From Pleurotus djamor (Eukaryota > Basidiomycota > Agaricomycetes > Agaricales > Pleurotaceae), in NCBI GenBank assembly GCA_029747585.1, contig JAPEVF010000107.1, positions 44,243 to 108,242 of the forward strand: a stretch of 64,000 bases of DNA. Direction: 5' to 3'. Positions within the stretch are counted from its first letter, which is position 1. The number at the start of each line of letters is the position of its first letter. The translations under genes and the position numbers were made by a program. Positions 24,085 to 35,449 of the stretch are shown piece after piece. Under the pieces are notes generated by a model. The model ran no database searches. It saw nothing but the letters and a program-made list of their open reading frames with translations, and had not been told where the DNA came from.

Positions 24085-26133
24085 ATGGGTCTTGGTACCA
24101 CATCTAACGTTCTTTACATTCCAGCTTTCGCCTGGCTTGCTTCATACCTCTACACAAAGTATGTCAGAAATACCAGCGCCACTACGCCACTTCGCGGCCC
24201 TGAATCGCCTAGCTGGTTTTGGGGCGTGACGAAGCAATTGAGCGGAGGACAGGCCGAGCGGTATTACGCAGTTTGGGCNAGAGGAACATGGCCGTGTTAT
24301 TGAGATACCAGGCGTCGTTGGTTCCAGGCGTATCCAACTATGCGATCCGAAAGCTATCGCCCACTTTTATTCAAAGGAAACCTGGACCTACGTCCTCTCA
24401 GCCTTCGCAAAGATCTTCATTGGAACTTTTGTAAGTTCCCAGCGCTTCGCTTCGTTCAAGGTGACTTGGGGAGGTGGGCTTACCTCGTCGCTACCAGTTC
24501 GGTCGTGGCCTCCTCATGGCTGAGGGAGAGAGTCATCGACGGTGAGTGACTTGCGGCACTGTCGTGGTGCAAGCTCTAATTGGCTTCGATCGACTTGCAG
24601 GCAGAGAAAAGCCCTGACCCCTGCATTCAGTAATGCTGCTATCCGCAGACTTACTTCAGTCTTCTTTGACTCCTCGTATAAATGTAAAGCAACATGGGAC
24701 TCAATGTTAGAATCTCATCCCGACGGTGTCGTAATTGACGTCCAACAATGGTTAGTTGTGCGATAAACTTAGAATGCGGTCCAGCTTCTGACTGGTCCAT
24801 TTTTAGGATGAACAACATTGCGTAACTGACACCTTAATCTGTATGATCATCTCTCATAACATCTCTATATAGGCTTGATAGCATTGGCATCGCTGGTTTC
24901 TCCCACAATTTTGGGTCACTCGAGGGCAAAAACTCAGAAGTCGCGATTGCCTTCAATTCCCTCGGTGGAGGAGACCCAAATGTCTTTTCCGCATTCATCT
25001 TCCTCCTTAGTCCTTACTTCCCCTTCCTTGCCACTCTCCCAACCAAACGCAATAGATACATGCGACAGCTACGCCAAAGCTTGAGCACGATATCTGATGA
25101 ACTCCTTGAGCGCACGCGAAAGGAAGCTGCCGGCGGGGTGGAAGAGAAGTCGATCATTGGCCTTCTAAGTAAGCAGTAGCCCCGTATTCCAACCGACTTC
25201 GCTTACCTGTCATCTCCGTCTAGTCAAGGCAGAGAATTCCAATTCCGACCTGACCCTCTCACAAGAGGAAGTCCTCGCGCAAATGAACGTACTTTTGTTG
25301 GCTGGATACGAAACTACCTCCATCAGTTTGACAGTACGTTCCTTCTGTATTTTTGATACCAAGCCTCGCCAACATCCTTCTCAAATATTTCTGCACCAGT
25401 GGGCATTAATCGAGCTAACCAAACATCAAGACCGACAAAGTAAACTGCGCGAAGAGCTCCTCACCCACTTTCCTTCCTCCGATCCGAGCTGGGAACAACT
25501 CATGTCCTCTATTCCCTACCTTGACGCTGTCGTTCATGAGACTCTTCGAATGCATCCGCCGCTCACTGAAACTACTCGCAAGGTATGACTCTTTGCCTCG
25601 CCGTCAATCTGATTACACAAGTCTCAGCTCACCGTTGGCGTCGTCAGGCTGCCCACGATGATGTCATTCCCCTGAGTGCTCCTATCACCACGAAGGATGG
25701 ACGAACGGTTTCGAGCATCTCAGTTGCCAAAGGTACCACCGTATCTGTACCCATACAGTTGATGAATACGGCGGAATGGATATGGGGTCCCGACTCCAAG
25801 GAATTCAACCCAGAGCGGTGGCTAGAACCTGGATTTGGAGAAAAGAACGACGTCCAAGGACATCGGCATCTGTTGACTTTTGTTGATGGGCCAAGGACAT
25901 GCCTAGGCAAGAATTTCGCGTTGGCTGAGTTCAAGGTTCGTTATGCTGTGGAATCAAGCTGTACTTGGCTTACACCTCGCTAGGCTGCGCTGTCGGTGAT
26001 GATTCGTAACTTTACATTTGAGTTTGACGGCCCTGAGCCGAAGATTGAGAGGCATCGGTCTATTCTGCCCCGACCCAAGATTGCGGGCCAAGATGGCGCG
26101 AAGGTGCCCCTCAGAGTGCGGAGAGTAGAGTAG
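24085..26133 (+). CDS. Cytochrome P450 monooxygenase
   Basis: A membrane-bound, haem-thiolate monooxygenase. The hydrophobic N-terminus (MGLGTTSNVLYIPAFAWLAS) is the membrane anchor, followed by the GPESPSWFWG hinge region. The I-helix oxygen-binding motif reads LLLAGYETTSISL, with T of AGYETT. The K-helix motif reads ETLRMHPP (ExxR). The PERW motif is in KEFNPERWLEP. The haem loop FVDGPRTCLGKNFALAEFK holds the axial cysteine and fits FxxGxRxCxG. At least eight exons are needed. An N at 24279 breaks the frame between YYAVWA and EEHGRVIEIPGVVG, and deleting it restores both sides, so it is probably an assembly error. The family cannot be fixed by eye. The substrate is unknown. An alternative start at 24007 adds 26 residues. 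Confidence 0.93.
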
Positions 26134-26528
26134 CCGTGGACTTAGATTTAGACTTTTGCTTCTATTTATCGAGAGATGGACGTACCAGATTTCGATGGGC
26201 GCTCCTTCAACATCTCAACCCGGAAGTAAGATGTAGCGCCCAACCGCTACCTGCATCGCACAGGGCGGTTCATGGACAGGGAACAAAGTTTTATCTTAAT
26301 AGTAGACTCAGGTCATTGGCAAGCCAGAGAACCAAGCTACTGCAATGGCGTAACTCAGAACGGCTTGGATCATCTGGTAATCGGTGTGAAAGAGGTGACA
26401 TTCAATATTTGTTTGGCGTCAGGAGCAAGAACAACATAGTACATCACCGGATGCTCTAGATGTTCGGGTGTCACTTGTGACCCATGGTACCCAGTTTGCG
26501 GTAGATTCGAAAACAGAAATTAACCAAA

Positions 26529-26551
26529 CTGGCCTAGGTGACCTAGGCCAG
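26529..26551. promoter_or_regulatory. Perfect 23-bp palindrome, possible protein-binding site
   Basis: An 11-base arm CTGGCCTAGGT is followed by one G and the exact reverse complement ACCTAGGCCAG. It lies about 400 bp past the P450 stop and 730 bp before the secreted-protein gene. A dimeric transcription factor site is possible. Nothing ties it to a known factor. Confidence 0.35.
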
Positions 26552-27200
26552 CGGGGCTGTCGAAAGATTTGATTCTGTGCTACTTGAGTCTCAAGCATAA
26601 CGAGATTTCTGCAGCTGCGCCCACATCAATGTATCTCGACCCTAAGTGTCAAGCCTCAAGTTTGACTTCCAGTTGGCCATAAGGAGGAAATTGGCAGTGG
26701 ACGTTTCGTAGTAGTCCCAGGCTTCCAGCTAGTCTTCAACGTAGGGGATTTGCGAACACCGGACGACTTGCAATTGGATTCGTGACACGACGCCTTAGTT
26801 CAATGAAAACTTCACGTTTCGTATGAACCCCTCAGCAGCATTGGTCGACAGGGTCTTGCGTCCCTGCTTGGGTTTAGCTTTTCGCCGCTGTCGGTGATTT
26901 TCAATGATTTTATTCCGGTAGATAGTGTGTGAATTCAACGCGATGGGTTATGCTGTTGAAGCGTGGTTGGCCACTGTTGAGGCCTCTCCATAAATCCATG
27001 CGAAATGGTGGAAGTGGCTGGGTCCGCTCGTAGAGATTTGCGAGATGCTGTGTTCTCTTTGTTCAAGATGTGTCATTTGTCAGAGTTACATCCTCGGTGT
27101 TATGGCATACGGGACACCCAAGTGTTGAGGGATGGGAGTAGTACGTGCGTTGACTTTGGGACGTGAACCTGCTTTGAGAAATATGGGTCAGTGATGGACG

Positions 27201-27207
27201 TATAAAA
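27201..27207 (+). promoter_or_regulatory. TATA box of secreted-protein gene
   Basis: TATAAAA lies 71 bp upstream of the ATG at 27278. Confidence 0.6.
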
Positions 27208-27277
27208 GGTTGTTGCCCTTATGTTCCTACCTATAACCAACTTTCCACTTCCTTCTTTGCCTACTTCTGCTTTGTCA

Positions 27278-27770
27278 ATGCGTTTCACGGCAATCGTCGC
27301 TGCAGCGTTCTTTTTGACTAGTAGTGTCATCGCCAACGGCTCCGACAAAGTTGTCATTGACGCAGACTTTTCCCCAAGCTTTGAGAATGCTCTTCTCCAG
27401 GAGTGTAAGTCTGATGTCGAAGCGAAGGCGTTTCATGGCGCTGATCGCAATTTCACCACAGTCGGCTCGGTAGCAGTGGAGGGCTTCAAGTCTAAAGGCT
27501 GCAAGGCTTCCAGTTGTGGTTTAGTCATCGGGAAGAAGCTTAAATGCATTGTAAAATGCCTCGCGAATGATGAGGGGGCTGACTGTATCGATAAATGCAT
27601 TTCGTTGAAAAAGTTAAGAAGACGTGTCAAGTTCACGGCGATAGATATTGAGCGCATCCCAAACCCACCTCTAGCTTTGTTCCTGCTTCAGTTGCCTCCC
27701 CAAAGATGTCAAGAATAAGCTCCACAAGATCGGAATCTGCAAAGATAAGAGGAGGCTTGAATTACGCTGA
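27278..27770 (+). CDS. Small secreted cysteine-rich protein
   Basis: The start MRFTAIVAAAFFLTSSVIA is a good signal peptide, followed by a short mature protein with repeated cysteines: GCKASSCG, then KCIVKC, then ADCIDKC. A segment 27405-27461 begins GTAAGT and ends CACAG. It is 57 nt long and in frame, so it may be an intron. The Cys-rich run stops making sense after CISLKK. If one A is missing from the A5 run at 27608-27612, the frame continues as VKKTCQ and, over an intron ending at CCTCTAG, as CSCFSCLPKDV to TGA at 27768-27770. I give that as the likely end. It resembles effector-like or fruit-body small secreted proteins in design only. No family was recognised. Confidence 0.6.
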
Positions 27771-28424
27771 AGTCAACTTGGTAAGAAATTGAATGGTTCA
27801 TCGTTGGTTGAGATGGTACTGACTTAAGCACCATAGAAAACTGCAACTGAGGACGAAGTTAAGGAAGCGGAAACATCCTTTGATATCAAGAAGGATACCT
27901 TAACTCTCTAAGAGTAGTTGGCAAGTCAGTACTGGATACGGGTTCGGTGGGTCGGAATTTCTGGGAAAGAGTTATCGTTCACTAACGATGATACTTGTGA
28001 TAGGCCGACTCGTAGCCTAGCACATAGTATACCCATCGAAAGTTTGAAGGATTTCCCTGTTTGCCATGCAGCTATGTAATTGAATTATGACTCCTTTGGC
28101 GCGCGCCCGCTCGTCTCCGAAAAGGCCTGTTGACGCGTTATCGGGAGCCAGCATTGGACAAGTCTTTCGTCGAAATGCCATACAGTTTCCAAATGTCCGG
28201 GTTGCTGTCTTATGGGCAACACGACCTTGTTGATAGTGGATCTCGTCGGAAAATAGCGCCACGGACTGCGATGCGGACTGCATACAATGATGAGATCCAT
28301 GGGCATGATCATTGAAAGTATGGGGTTAACGCTTCCATCGTACAGATCGAGAGGTCTCTCAAACACCGAAAGTGCCTTGATAAGATAGTATAAGCTGGAC
28401 GAACAAGCACAAATAATGAAGGAA
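27771..28424. other. No gene recognised
   Basis: The short overlapping frames at 28017-28465 have no motifs. A short plus-strand frame after a TTGGTAAGAA donor (about 27780 to 27910) could be a further exon of the secreted protein if it ends differently. Confidence 0.35.
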
Positions 28425-30827
28425 CTATATCTCGCCGGCTGCTTTGGCCTTCTCATAGCAGTCAAGTGTCACTAATGCAACGAACGCGGGAATGCATTGT
28501 TCCTTCACAATCCACGTTTGCATCAATGCAATCAAATCTTCTGACACCTCCTCTCCTTGTCCAACCAGCTGCATCGTCCCACCGCCACTACCCCGGCCTT
28601 CAGGTTGGAACACAAAGCTCGCATTCAAGTCGTATGACGAGGTGACCCGTACTTGACCATTAGGATAGAAAGCGAGCTTGACGCCCATGATGCTTTCGAT
28701 GGCCTCGCGAAATTCAGCTGACTTGGTGCCGAAGACCTGTTTCAGGCGCTGAAGACGTTTATCCTTTTGTACGAGCTGGCTCTGGAGGGACTCGACCTCC
28801 TCGCGGACGAGATCGTATGATTCACGGGGGATAAGGTGTGAGGAAGAGGGATCGCCGACTGGCTGTACCTGCTCAACGGGTGTTTGCGCTTCCAATTCCC
28901 GGAGCCGTTTCATCAGTGCTTCATTTTCACTTTTCAGCTTATCCATGGCTTCTTGTCTGAGAGCGAACCATTGCTCTTCGGGGTTGCCTTTCATTGACAG
29001 AATGCGCACTCCAGGAGGGACATGTCTTCCGCCTGCGATCTCGCCAGAGAGCTCGAAAAGTTGTTGTTCCAGTGCGTCAATTTGGGCAGACTGGGACTGA
29101 GCTTCTGTGCCTTGCTCCTTCAGTTCTATGAGCACGTCAGCAGCGGAAAGGGCAAAAGGGATGAAGGAGCATACTTTCTTGCAAGACATCTCGATCCTTC
29201 CTCAAGTCAATCAACTCGTCTCTCAAACGCTGCACATCCTTTCCGCCACTTTGTGGATCCACTCCAACCTCATCGAGAGCACCACGAAGTTCCTCGACAG
29301 TGCTGCGCGACTCTGAGAGAAGGTCCTCCAGTTGCTGAACACGCATTTGCAGTATATGGCTGGGTGGGGAGGCTGTCGAGCCGGGTGCGAGTTGTTCATT
29401 CTGTGAGGCCTCAGCATCGTAGCTAGCAACCAAGTCCTTCTGGAAGTTCGCAGAGCGTTCATGGAATGCCGCCATCTTCTCGCTCCTGTTCAATTTATCT
29501 TTCAAGATGCGAGCGTCCTTCTCCAAGCTTTGGATTTCTAATTGTTTCTCGGACAGTTGATCTTCCAGCGCAGAAATATGATGGTCCCGCTGACGGAGGG
29601 TAGCAGTGGTAACACCATGGTCCTCCAGCAACTTCGCGTGCTCGAGACGGAGAGAAGAAAGAGCAGCGGTAGTTGAGATAGAGGGGGCTGAGGTAGATGC
29701 ACTGAGTGATGGAGAGTTCGGGGGTTCTGAGCTAGGATAGAAGATAAGTGGTGGATAAGTGCAAGCGTAAACGACAGAAAAGCTCTTTACCGTTGATTTC
29801 TCTCCCGTCTGAGCACTTCTAGCTCCGCCTCCAATTTGACCGCCTGCTCTCGGATTCCCTCCATTCCTGACAGTTTTCTCTCCAATGACCGCTTCTCCTC
29901 CCTCAGAACCTCAACGCTCGTCTGTCTCTCTCTCAGCACTCTGACCTCACTCATCAATCGTTCATTCTTCTTCTCCATTTCTTTGACATAGGCTGTCTGT
30001 CGGAACAATTCTTCTCGTACCACTCCTAGTTCGTCTGCTTCGACCTTGTCCTTTGAAAGTTTCAAGTTGTCGCTTCGAAGGTCGTCGAGCTCAGCTTGAA
30101 GATCTGCAACCTCAGCCGCAAGGGAAGTGTTCTGTGACTGCGATTCCATGAGTTGGTTGGTCAAGAGCTCCGTTTGACGCGTCAGGGTAGAAATTTGGGT
30201 TTTCTGGGTGGATATAGTGTGCTTCGAAGTGCGAGAGAGGGAGGAGTAGGCGTCCTGTGAGTCGGCATGCTTTTCGCGTAGTTCGTTGAGCGCGTTCCGT
30301 AGTGTCCGTAGCTCTACGTCAACCTTCCTCTGCGAGGCTCTATGAGCTTCATCGCGACGTTCAAAAGGTTGGCCACTTACTCGATATTCCTCATTCTCGG
30401 CGCGCTCCGCTTCCTTCTCCGTCCGTTCTTTCGCCTCCAGTTCAGAGATTGACCGTCTGTCACGCTCCAGTTGTTCGACCGCCGCTTCTCTTTCACGAAG
30501 CTTTACTTCCAATTCCACTTGGTATGTCTTGAGTGTGGCGAGCTGACGCTCAAGCGAGGAATGAGACACGGATTCAGCAAAGGCTTGAGCCCTTTGTTGT
30601 CTCTTGGCCGATGAAAGTTGTGGGTCTGTAGTAGCAACAAAAGTCAGTACCAAGAGAAAGATGTGCAGTCGTCAACAAGGAGGCATTCACGAACGCTGCT
30701 AGTAAAGATGAAATCGAGACGTGCCTTTCTCTAATTCAGCAGCAAGAGTGTCCCTCTTGAGCGCTGTAGAGCGTGTCGAGCGCGACGACCCCAGCAGGCT
30801 AGATGATGCTCTAAAGGGATCTGACAT
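28425..30827 (-). CDS. MAD1: Spindle assembly checkpoint protein MAD1
   Basis: MAD1 recruits MAD2 to unattached kinetochores and nuclear pores and seeds the mitotic checkpoint complex. Almost the whole 700-residue protein is coiled coil, with heptads of Leu, Glu, Arg and Gln. The C-terminal domain is diagnostic: RLKQVFGTKSAEFREAIESI, MGVKLAFYPNGQVRVTSSYD and a closing FVALVTLDCYEKAKAAGEI. The start exon reads MSDPFRASSSLLG, ends at 30725 and uses a GC donor (AAAG then GCACGT). Only that splice joins AAELEK to DPQLSSAKRQQ. Further introns lie at about 29790-29736 and 29175-29128. The 5' end lies close to the right inverted repeat. Confidence 0.9.
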
Positions 30828-31993
30828 GGTGACCGAGTGAAAGGAAGCTGGACGGAGCGCTCAAGTCAAGCGCCTCGGGCTAGGGATGATAGGGGTGGCC
30901 CCTTTCGAGATTATAGAAGTGTTGTCTAGTGATGGCGAGTCGTTTGGGCGACTAACGAGTGGTGGGAAAGAAAGCCATACGTCATGGAATGCAAGTGCTG
31001 GAAGAGAAAGGAAGAAGAGACTTTGCGGAAGTATCAGCGTGAAAAATCTTGCCTATGGGCAAGGGAAATCTGCGCACTCAAGCTCACACATTAAGGAAAA
31101 GTCAAACGAAGCAAGATAAATTATATTATAAGATACAAAATGAAAGAGACATAGGTCCAAGTCTGCTGCTGGTATCACGAATCAGGTATCACGACTAGTT
31201 GCGTATAGTAGTGTGTCCGAACCCTGTGACCATGGGTATATGGGTATATACCTCCGCGTGGAACGAAAAATATCCTCGCTTTGGTGTGGGTGGTGGAATG
31301 GTGGTCGCAGGGAGTCGAGTGTGGTGATCGGCAATGACAGTGGGGGTAGTGTGTGTTCGGAACCCGCGACGATGGGTATAGGCAGACATGCCTCCGCTCG
31401 GAAGAACAAACAAGATATGGTTCAGGATGGGTGGCCAGTCCTTCCTTCCACATATCAAGTCGTAACAACCTCGCTTTGGTGTGTTGCAAGGGGTGGTGGT
31501 GGGTGTCGCGGGAGTCGAACGGCGAGATTCGTGGTCGTAATGACAGTGAGGTAGTATGTGGTTTTGTCGTCGGTCGCTCCGAGTCCCAGTGTCTGGATGA
31601 TAGCGTGTGGGAGCTAGTGATGTGGGTTGTCCGTCCAGCGGAGGTGGCGTAGTTGTTCGTGGCGAAAGACCAAGGGCGGGGTATTGGTATAGACATCGAG
31701 GTTGGCTTCGAGGACAAGAGGTCTGCAGCCCCCCTGAACTCTAGGCCGCCCTCGATGCGGGCGATGGTGAATCGCCTTGGTCATCGCTAGTGATGTTGGA
31801 CGTGGGACTTGGAGCGACGCGACGCGGTGTTTTTTGTGTTTTGGGTATAAGAGCTGGAAGAGAGGTCAGCTAAGATGATAAGACGAGAGCACAAGAGAAG
31901 ACTCACCAGCAGACCTGAACCTCGAGACCATATGCAGACAAGAAACCAACAGACACCAACTTCCCCCTTGTCCCCTCCTCGCCAGCCCACCCC

Positions 31994-32897
31994 TCAGCAG
32001 ATCTCCATCGCGTAAGGGTCGTACACGGGGTCGACATCCATGGCGTTGGGGTCGTAATTGGTGTCCACGTCCATCGCGTAGTCCTCAATCGTCATCTGCT
32101 CCATCCCCACTGTGATCTCCTCCACCGGATCCTCCAGCGCGAGGTGCTCGAGTCGCGAGCAAAGTTCTTCCTCGTCGCTATCTACATCGCTGCCGAAGTC
32201 CGGGACGAGGTCGGGAAGCGTATGGTGTGTATTGTTTTTTCTTCCAGACCTCGTATCGACTCGGTGTCCTTCGCCAAAATCGCGTCGCGCGTGTGGAACG
32301 TAGCCCCCTCGTTGCCTCCGTCCAACCCATGCATGCTTGGCGGCAAGGTGATGGAGGTGCTTCGGCGCCCGTTTGGCGGCGGCGACTGGTTTGGGAGGGG
32401 GCGGCGCGACCACGATGAACTCGTTAACCGTCTCCTCGACGAAGATAGTTGGGTATCGGGCCTCTGCAAAGATAAAATAAGCCAAAGAACGAATGAGAGA
32501 GATACAAGAGAGACGCACCAAAAATGAGAGACTCGATCGCATAGGGAAAGACAGGGCGTTCTTCCCGAAGTCGAAGGTCCATGAGGGCCTCCGTTTTTGC
32601 CCTCGAGGTATGCCTGACCCTGTCCATCCTTTCCCAACTATCCTCATCTCTCCTTCGTCCCGCGCTTGCTTGTGGTAAGGGGACCCAATTGTCGAAAGAC
32701 CGCGGTGGTGACGCTGCTTTTGGAGGAGAGGAACGAGAAGACCTGTTCCGAGCAGAAGAAGGCGAAGTAGCTTCGGAATCCTGAGAGGCGTAGATAACGA
32801 GGAGGGTGATGGCGATCAAACCGCAGATGAGCTGCGAAATGGCGGCGATGGCGGCGATGGCGTCGGTGCTGGTGACGGTAACAGAAAAGAAAGACAT
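31994..32897 (-). CDS. Unrecognised membrane-anchored protein, right repeat copy
   Basis: Exons 32897-32519 and 32463-31994 give 849 nt, exactly 283 codons, with no frame problem. This is the reference version of the pair. It begins MSFFSVTVTSTDAIAAIAA and runs into a hydrophobic segment ending LIAITLLVIYAS. A Ser/Arg/Pro-rich stretch and LMDLRLREERPVFPYAIES follow. The second exon has FVEETVNEFIVVAPPPP, a basic middle, and acidic ends LPDLVPDFGSDVDSDEEEL and ALEDPVEEITVGMEQMT before the repeated AMDVD tail. The protein differs from the left copy at a few positions near the N-terminus and in the Pro-rich part. I do not recognise the family. The gene order and UTRs are conserved in both copies. 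Confidence 0.65.
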
Positions 32898-32998
32898 TGC
32901 GCAAGTATGTTATCGGGAAGATATGTGCGACTTTGGTGTGCTTTGAGAGCGATATATGACTGAGTCAATGAGGCATGAAAAGCGGAGGGACTCACAAA

Positions 32999-33005
32999 TT
33001 ATATA
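32999..33005 (-). promoter_or_regulatory. TATA box of right repeat gene
   Basis: TATATAA on the minus strand, 102 bp upstream of the start at 32897, matches the left copy. Confidence 0.6.
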
Positions 33006-33501
33006 GGTATCCCAGCGTACATCCGCGGGAGGCGATGAAGGAGACATTTTTGTTTATCAACAAGATAGACTGCGAGTTCGCGTCGAACGCGCCGACGATT
33101 ACATCACGTGTGGCGCACGGCAAACACCAACAAAGGACGCGTCCATCTCCCCACGTCGGCGGGGCGACAGGCTGATGAAAGTAGCGTTGGGATCTAAACC
33201 ATGTTTTGGGAAGTAAATCGACAAGGGCGATTTGATGGATGATGGACTCAGAGGACTTGGCAGGTGCCAAGCAGATGTCGCTGCAAGAATTTGAGAAGAC
33301 GCCACTGTGACTTACGCTCGCGATCCAGGTAGACTTCTCAAAGGCGGTAACTTCTTTCGTCCCCCTCTATGTAGACAAGGTGTGGTCTGTTGCAGCGATA
33401 CGCGGGCAAGTGCCTGAAAAACAACAATAAGTTGAATTACGGAAGGGAAACAAAATATTGGATAAGAGAAATTGGAGGAATTCGTATAAGGACCACACAG
33501 G

Positions 33502-34851
33502 TCATATGTTCGCAACCTGATCTTCGAGCCATTCCCAAAGCTTCTTTCCCAAGGCGGGGTCGGTGGCGGGTTCATGTGTTCTGCCAACACGCGCCCACGG
33601 TACGAGGAACTGAGGATGAACATGAGCAACCCATACTCTACTAGCTAAGACCAGACTTACCTTTCCATTGATAACTTTGGGATCAGCAGTCGTCCCACCC
33701 CATAGTTGCGTAAGAGCTCCCATCGGTGTGGGATAGAGCATCCAGTCCTAAGTTGGTAATCAGTCTCGGCGAAATGGGGGNACAGGAAAGGGCCTACAAC
33801 GAAGAGGTGCTGGACTCGAGACATCGTTCGTTGGAGTTCTGACTGGATGTTACCTGTTAGGCAGAGGTCAGATGGGACTGCGAATTCGGAGAGCACGGAG
33901 GCGCACCAGGATTCACACCAGCCGACACAATCCCCTGGTCACCATACCGCCGCGCTAACTCGGTTGAAAACACCAAGTTGCCCTGATATCATTTCAGCAA
34001 GCCGCCAGTCATTGAATATCCACTTACAAATTTACTTTGAACATACATGTATTGATTTCCTTTCTTGAGGCGAGCAGGTCCGTCCTTGAATGTCTCGAAA
34101 TTTAGACTTGATGTGAACAAGGCAGCTGAGGAAGACGTGGTGATGACGCGTGAAGGTTTCTCACTTTCTTTTGCAGTAGAAAGGAGGGTAGGAAGGAGGA
34201 GTTTTGTAAGGTAGAAGTGTCCCAGAACGTTGGTGCCAAAGGTAAGATCGTATCCATCTGCTGTAGCCAGTTTGATTGGAGGAACCATGACGCCTCTGAG
34301 AAGGGGTGAGGTGGTCTGGAAGGTTTTGAGGTGGAAATCAAAACTCACCCGTTGTTGAATAACATATCTAACCTCTTCTCCTTGCTGTAAACCTCATCCT
34401 GAGTCGTTTCTCAAGCGCCGAATGGTACAAAACTCACCTCAAAAAATCCTCAGCCGCCCTCTTCACTGACTTCAGATCAGCTAGATCAAGCTGTATGAAG
34501 TAGGCCTCTTTTCCCGTGGCAGCCTTGAGGTCACGAATGGCACTGGTTGACTTTTCAGCATTTCGAGCAGCGATATACACAGTTGCGTTCCGGGAAAGAA
34601 GAGCCTGTTTCGATCGGGTGGGCACATAATATGACAAAGTTCGAAAACCAACTCACTTTCGCTGTTTCCTTTCCGATTCCGGTATTAGCTCCTGTAACGA
34701 GCGCAACCTTGGGAGGGAAAGACGCGTCAAAACACAAGTCAAGGCAGGGCTATGGGCAGCTCACCTGGCCCGTTAGGTCAGGAATGTCATCGACAGAAAA
34801 CTTGGATGTTGAGGGGAACGTTCCTTGGACCAGAGAGATCAGAGCACCCAT
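33502..34851 (-). CDS. Short-chain dehydrogenase/reductase, retinol-dehydrogenase type
   Basis: An NAD(P)-dependent oxidoreductase with a Rossmann fold. The start [19 protein letters not shown] is typical of a large fungal SDR group. The cofactor loop is [17 protein letters not shown]. The NNGG motif is split by an intron and reads FNNGGVMVPP. The catalytic tyrosine and lysine are in YMYVQSKF. The C-terminus reads GQWGG-like [24 protein letters not shown] and [13 protein letters not shown], ending at 33502. About eight exons give roughly 310 residues. An N at 33781 falls in an intron. The natural substrate cannot be told from sequence. Confidence 0.88.
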
Positions 34852-35449
34852 GAGCAGAGATAATAGTTGTTTCAACGATGTCTACGCCGTTGATGGCCAT
34901 TTTATATGTCAAGAAAAGGCTTGGTGTGAACGCAAGGGACGAAGCCGTGGGGACGCGCAAAACCGCAGCCTCAGACCTACCATAAAAGGTATGCATTCGT
35001 TCGACATTCGAATCGCCGACTCGGATTCTTGTGTAGCCATTTGTACGCGTAAATGACCCATCATTCTACTTGCAAATGCAACATGCAACTTGTCGATGAT
35101 CCCGCGCTTCACTAAGTTGTGTGGCGACATTGTGCTCGGAATCCGACTCCAACTTGTCCCTTACTTCCTAGGCTTCAGATAGACTAACTTGGATGCCTAC
35201 GGCCGATATCGCGCACGGTGCTCCAAGTTGGCGTACTTGATAAACACAGGTTTGTATAATTCTTGCAAGGTATAGGTACAGGAACGCGGTTGGCTCAACT
35301 TTGACTTGTTCCTGCAAGTTTGGGGGCGCTACGGACGATTGAAACAATAGTAGAAGGCGAAAAGATACGAGGACTGAAGATAACACTTGGTTATGAAACT
35401 TGGAAGGACTGGATAAGCTACGCGTTTGATCTGGTGCCATTGACTAGAG
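34852..35449. other. No gene recognised
   Basis: Short frames on both strands lack motifs. This is the 5' flank of the dehydrogenase gene. Confidence 0.4.

Larger units (their letters stand above)
26134..27277. other. 1.1-kb intergenic region
   Basis: No gene recognised. It contains a perfect 23-bp palindrome (separate entry) and the TATA box of the next gene. Confidence 0.45.
31073..33245 (-). repeat. Right copy of 2.1-kb inverted repeat (partner 430-2595)
   Basis: On the minus strand this matches the left copy from its promoter to its AT-rich end. Differences are single bases and short indels, such as a few extra codons at the start of the gene. The copies point toward each other, with 28.5 kb and about ten genes between them. 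There is no transposase and no evident target-site duplication. Confidence 0.9.

Noticed and set aside
26529..26551. Palindrome as a transcription terminator hairpin
   Set aside because: No T-run follows, and eukaryotic protein genes do not use intrinsic terminators.
31073..33245. The inverted repeats as LTRs of one retrotransposon
   Set aside because: LTRs of one element lie in the same orientation. These are opposed and enclose ordinary host genes.
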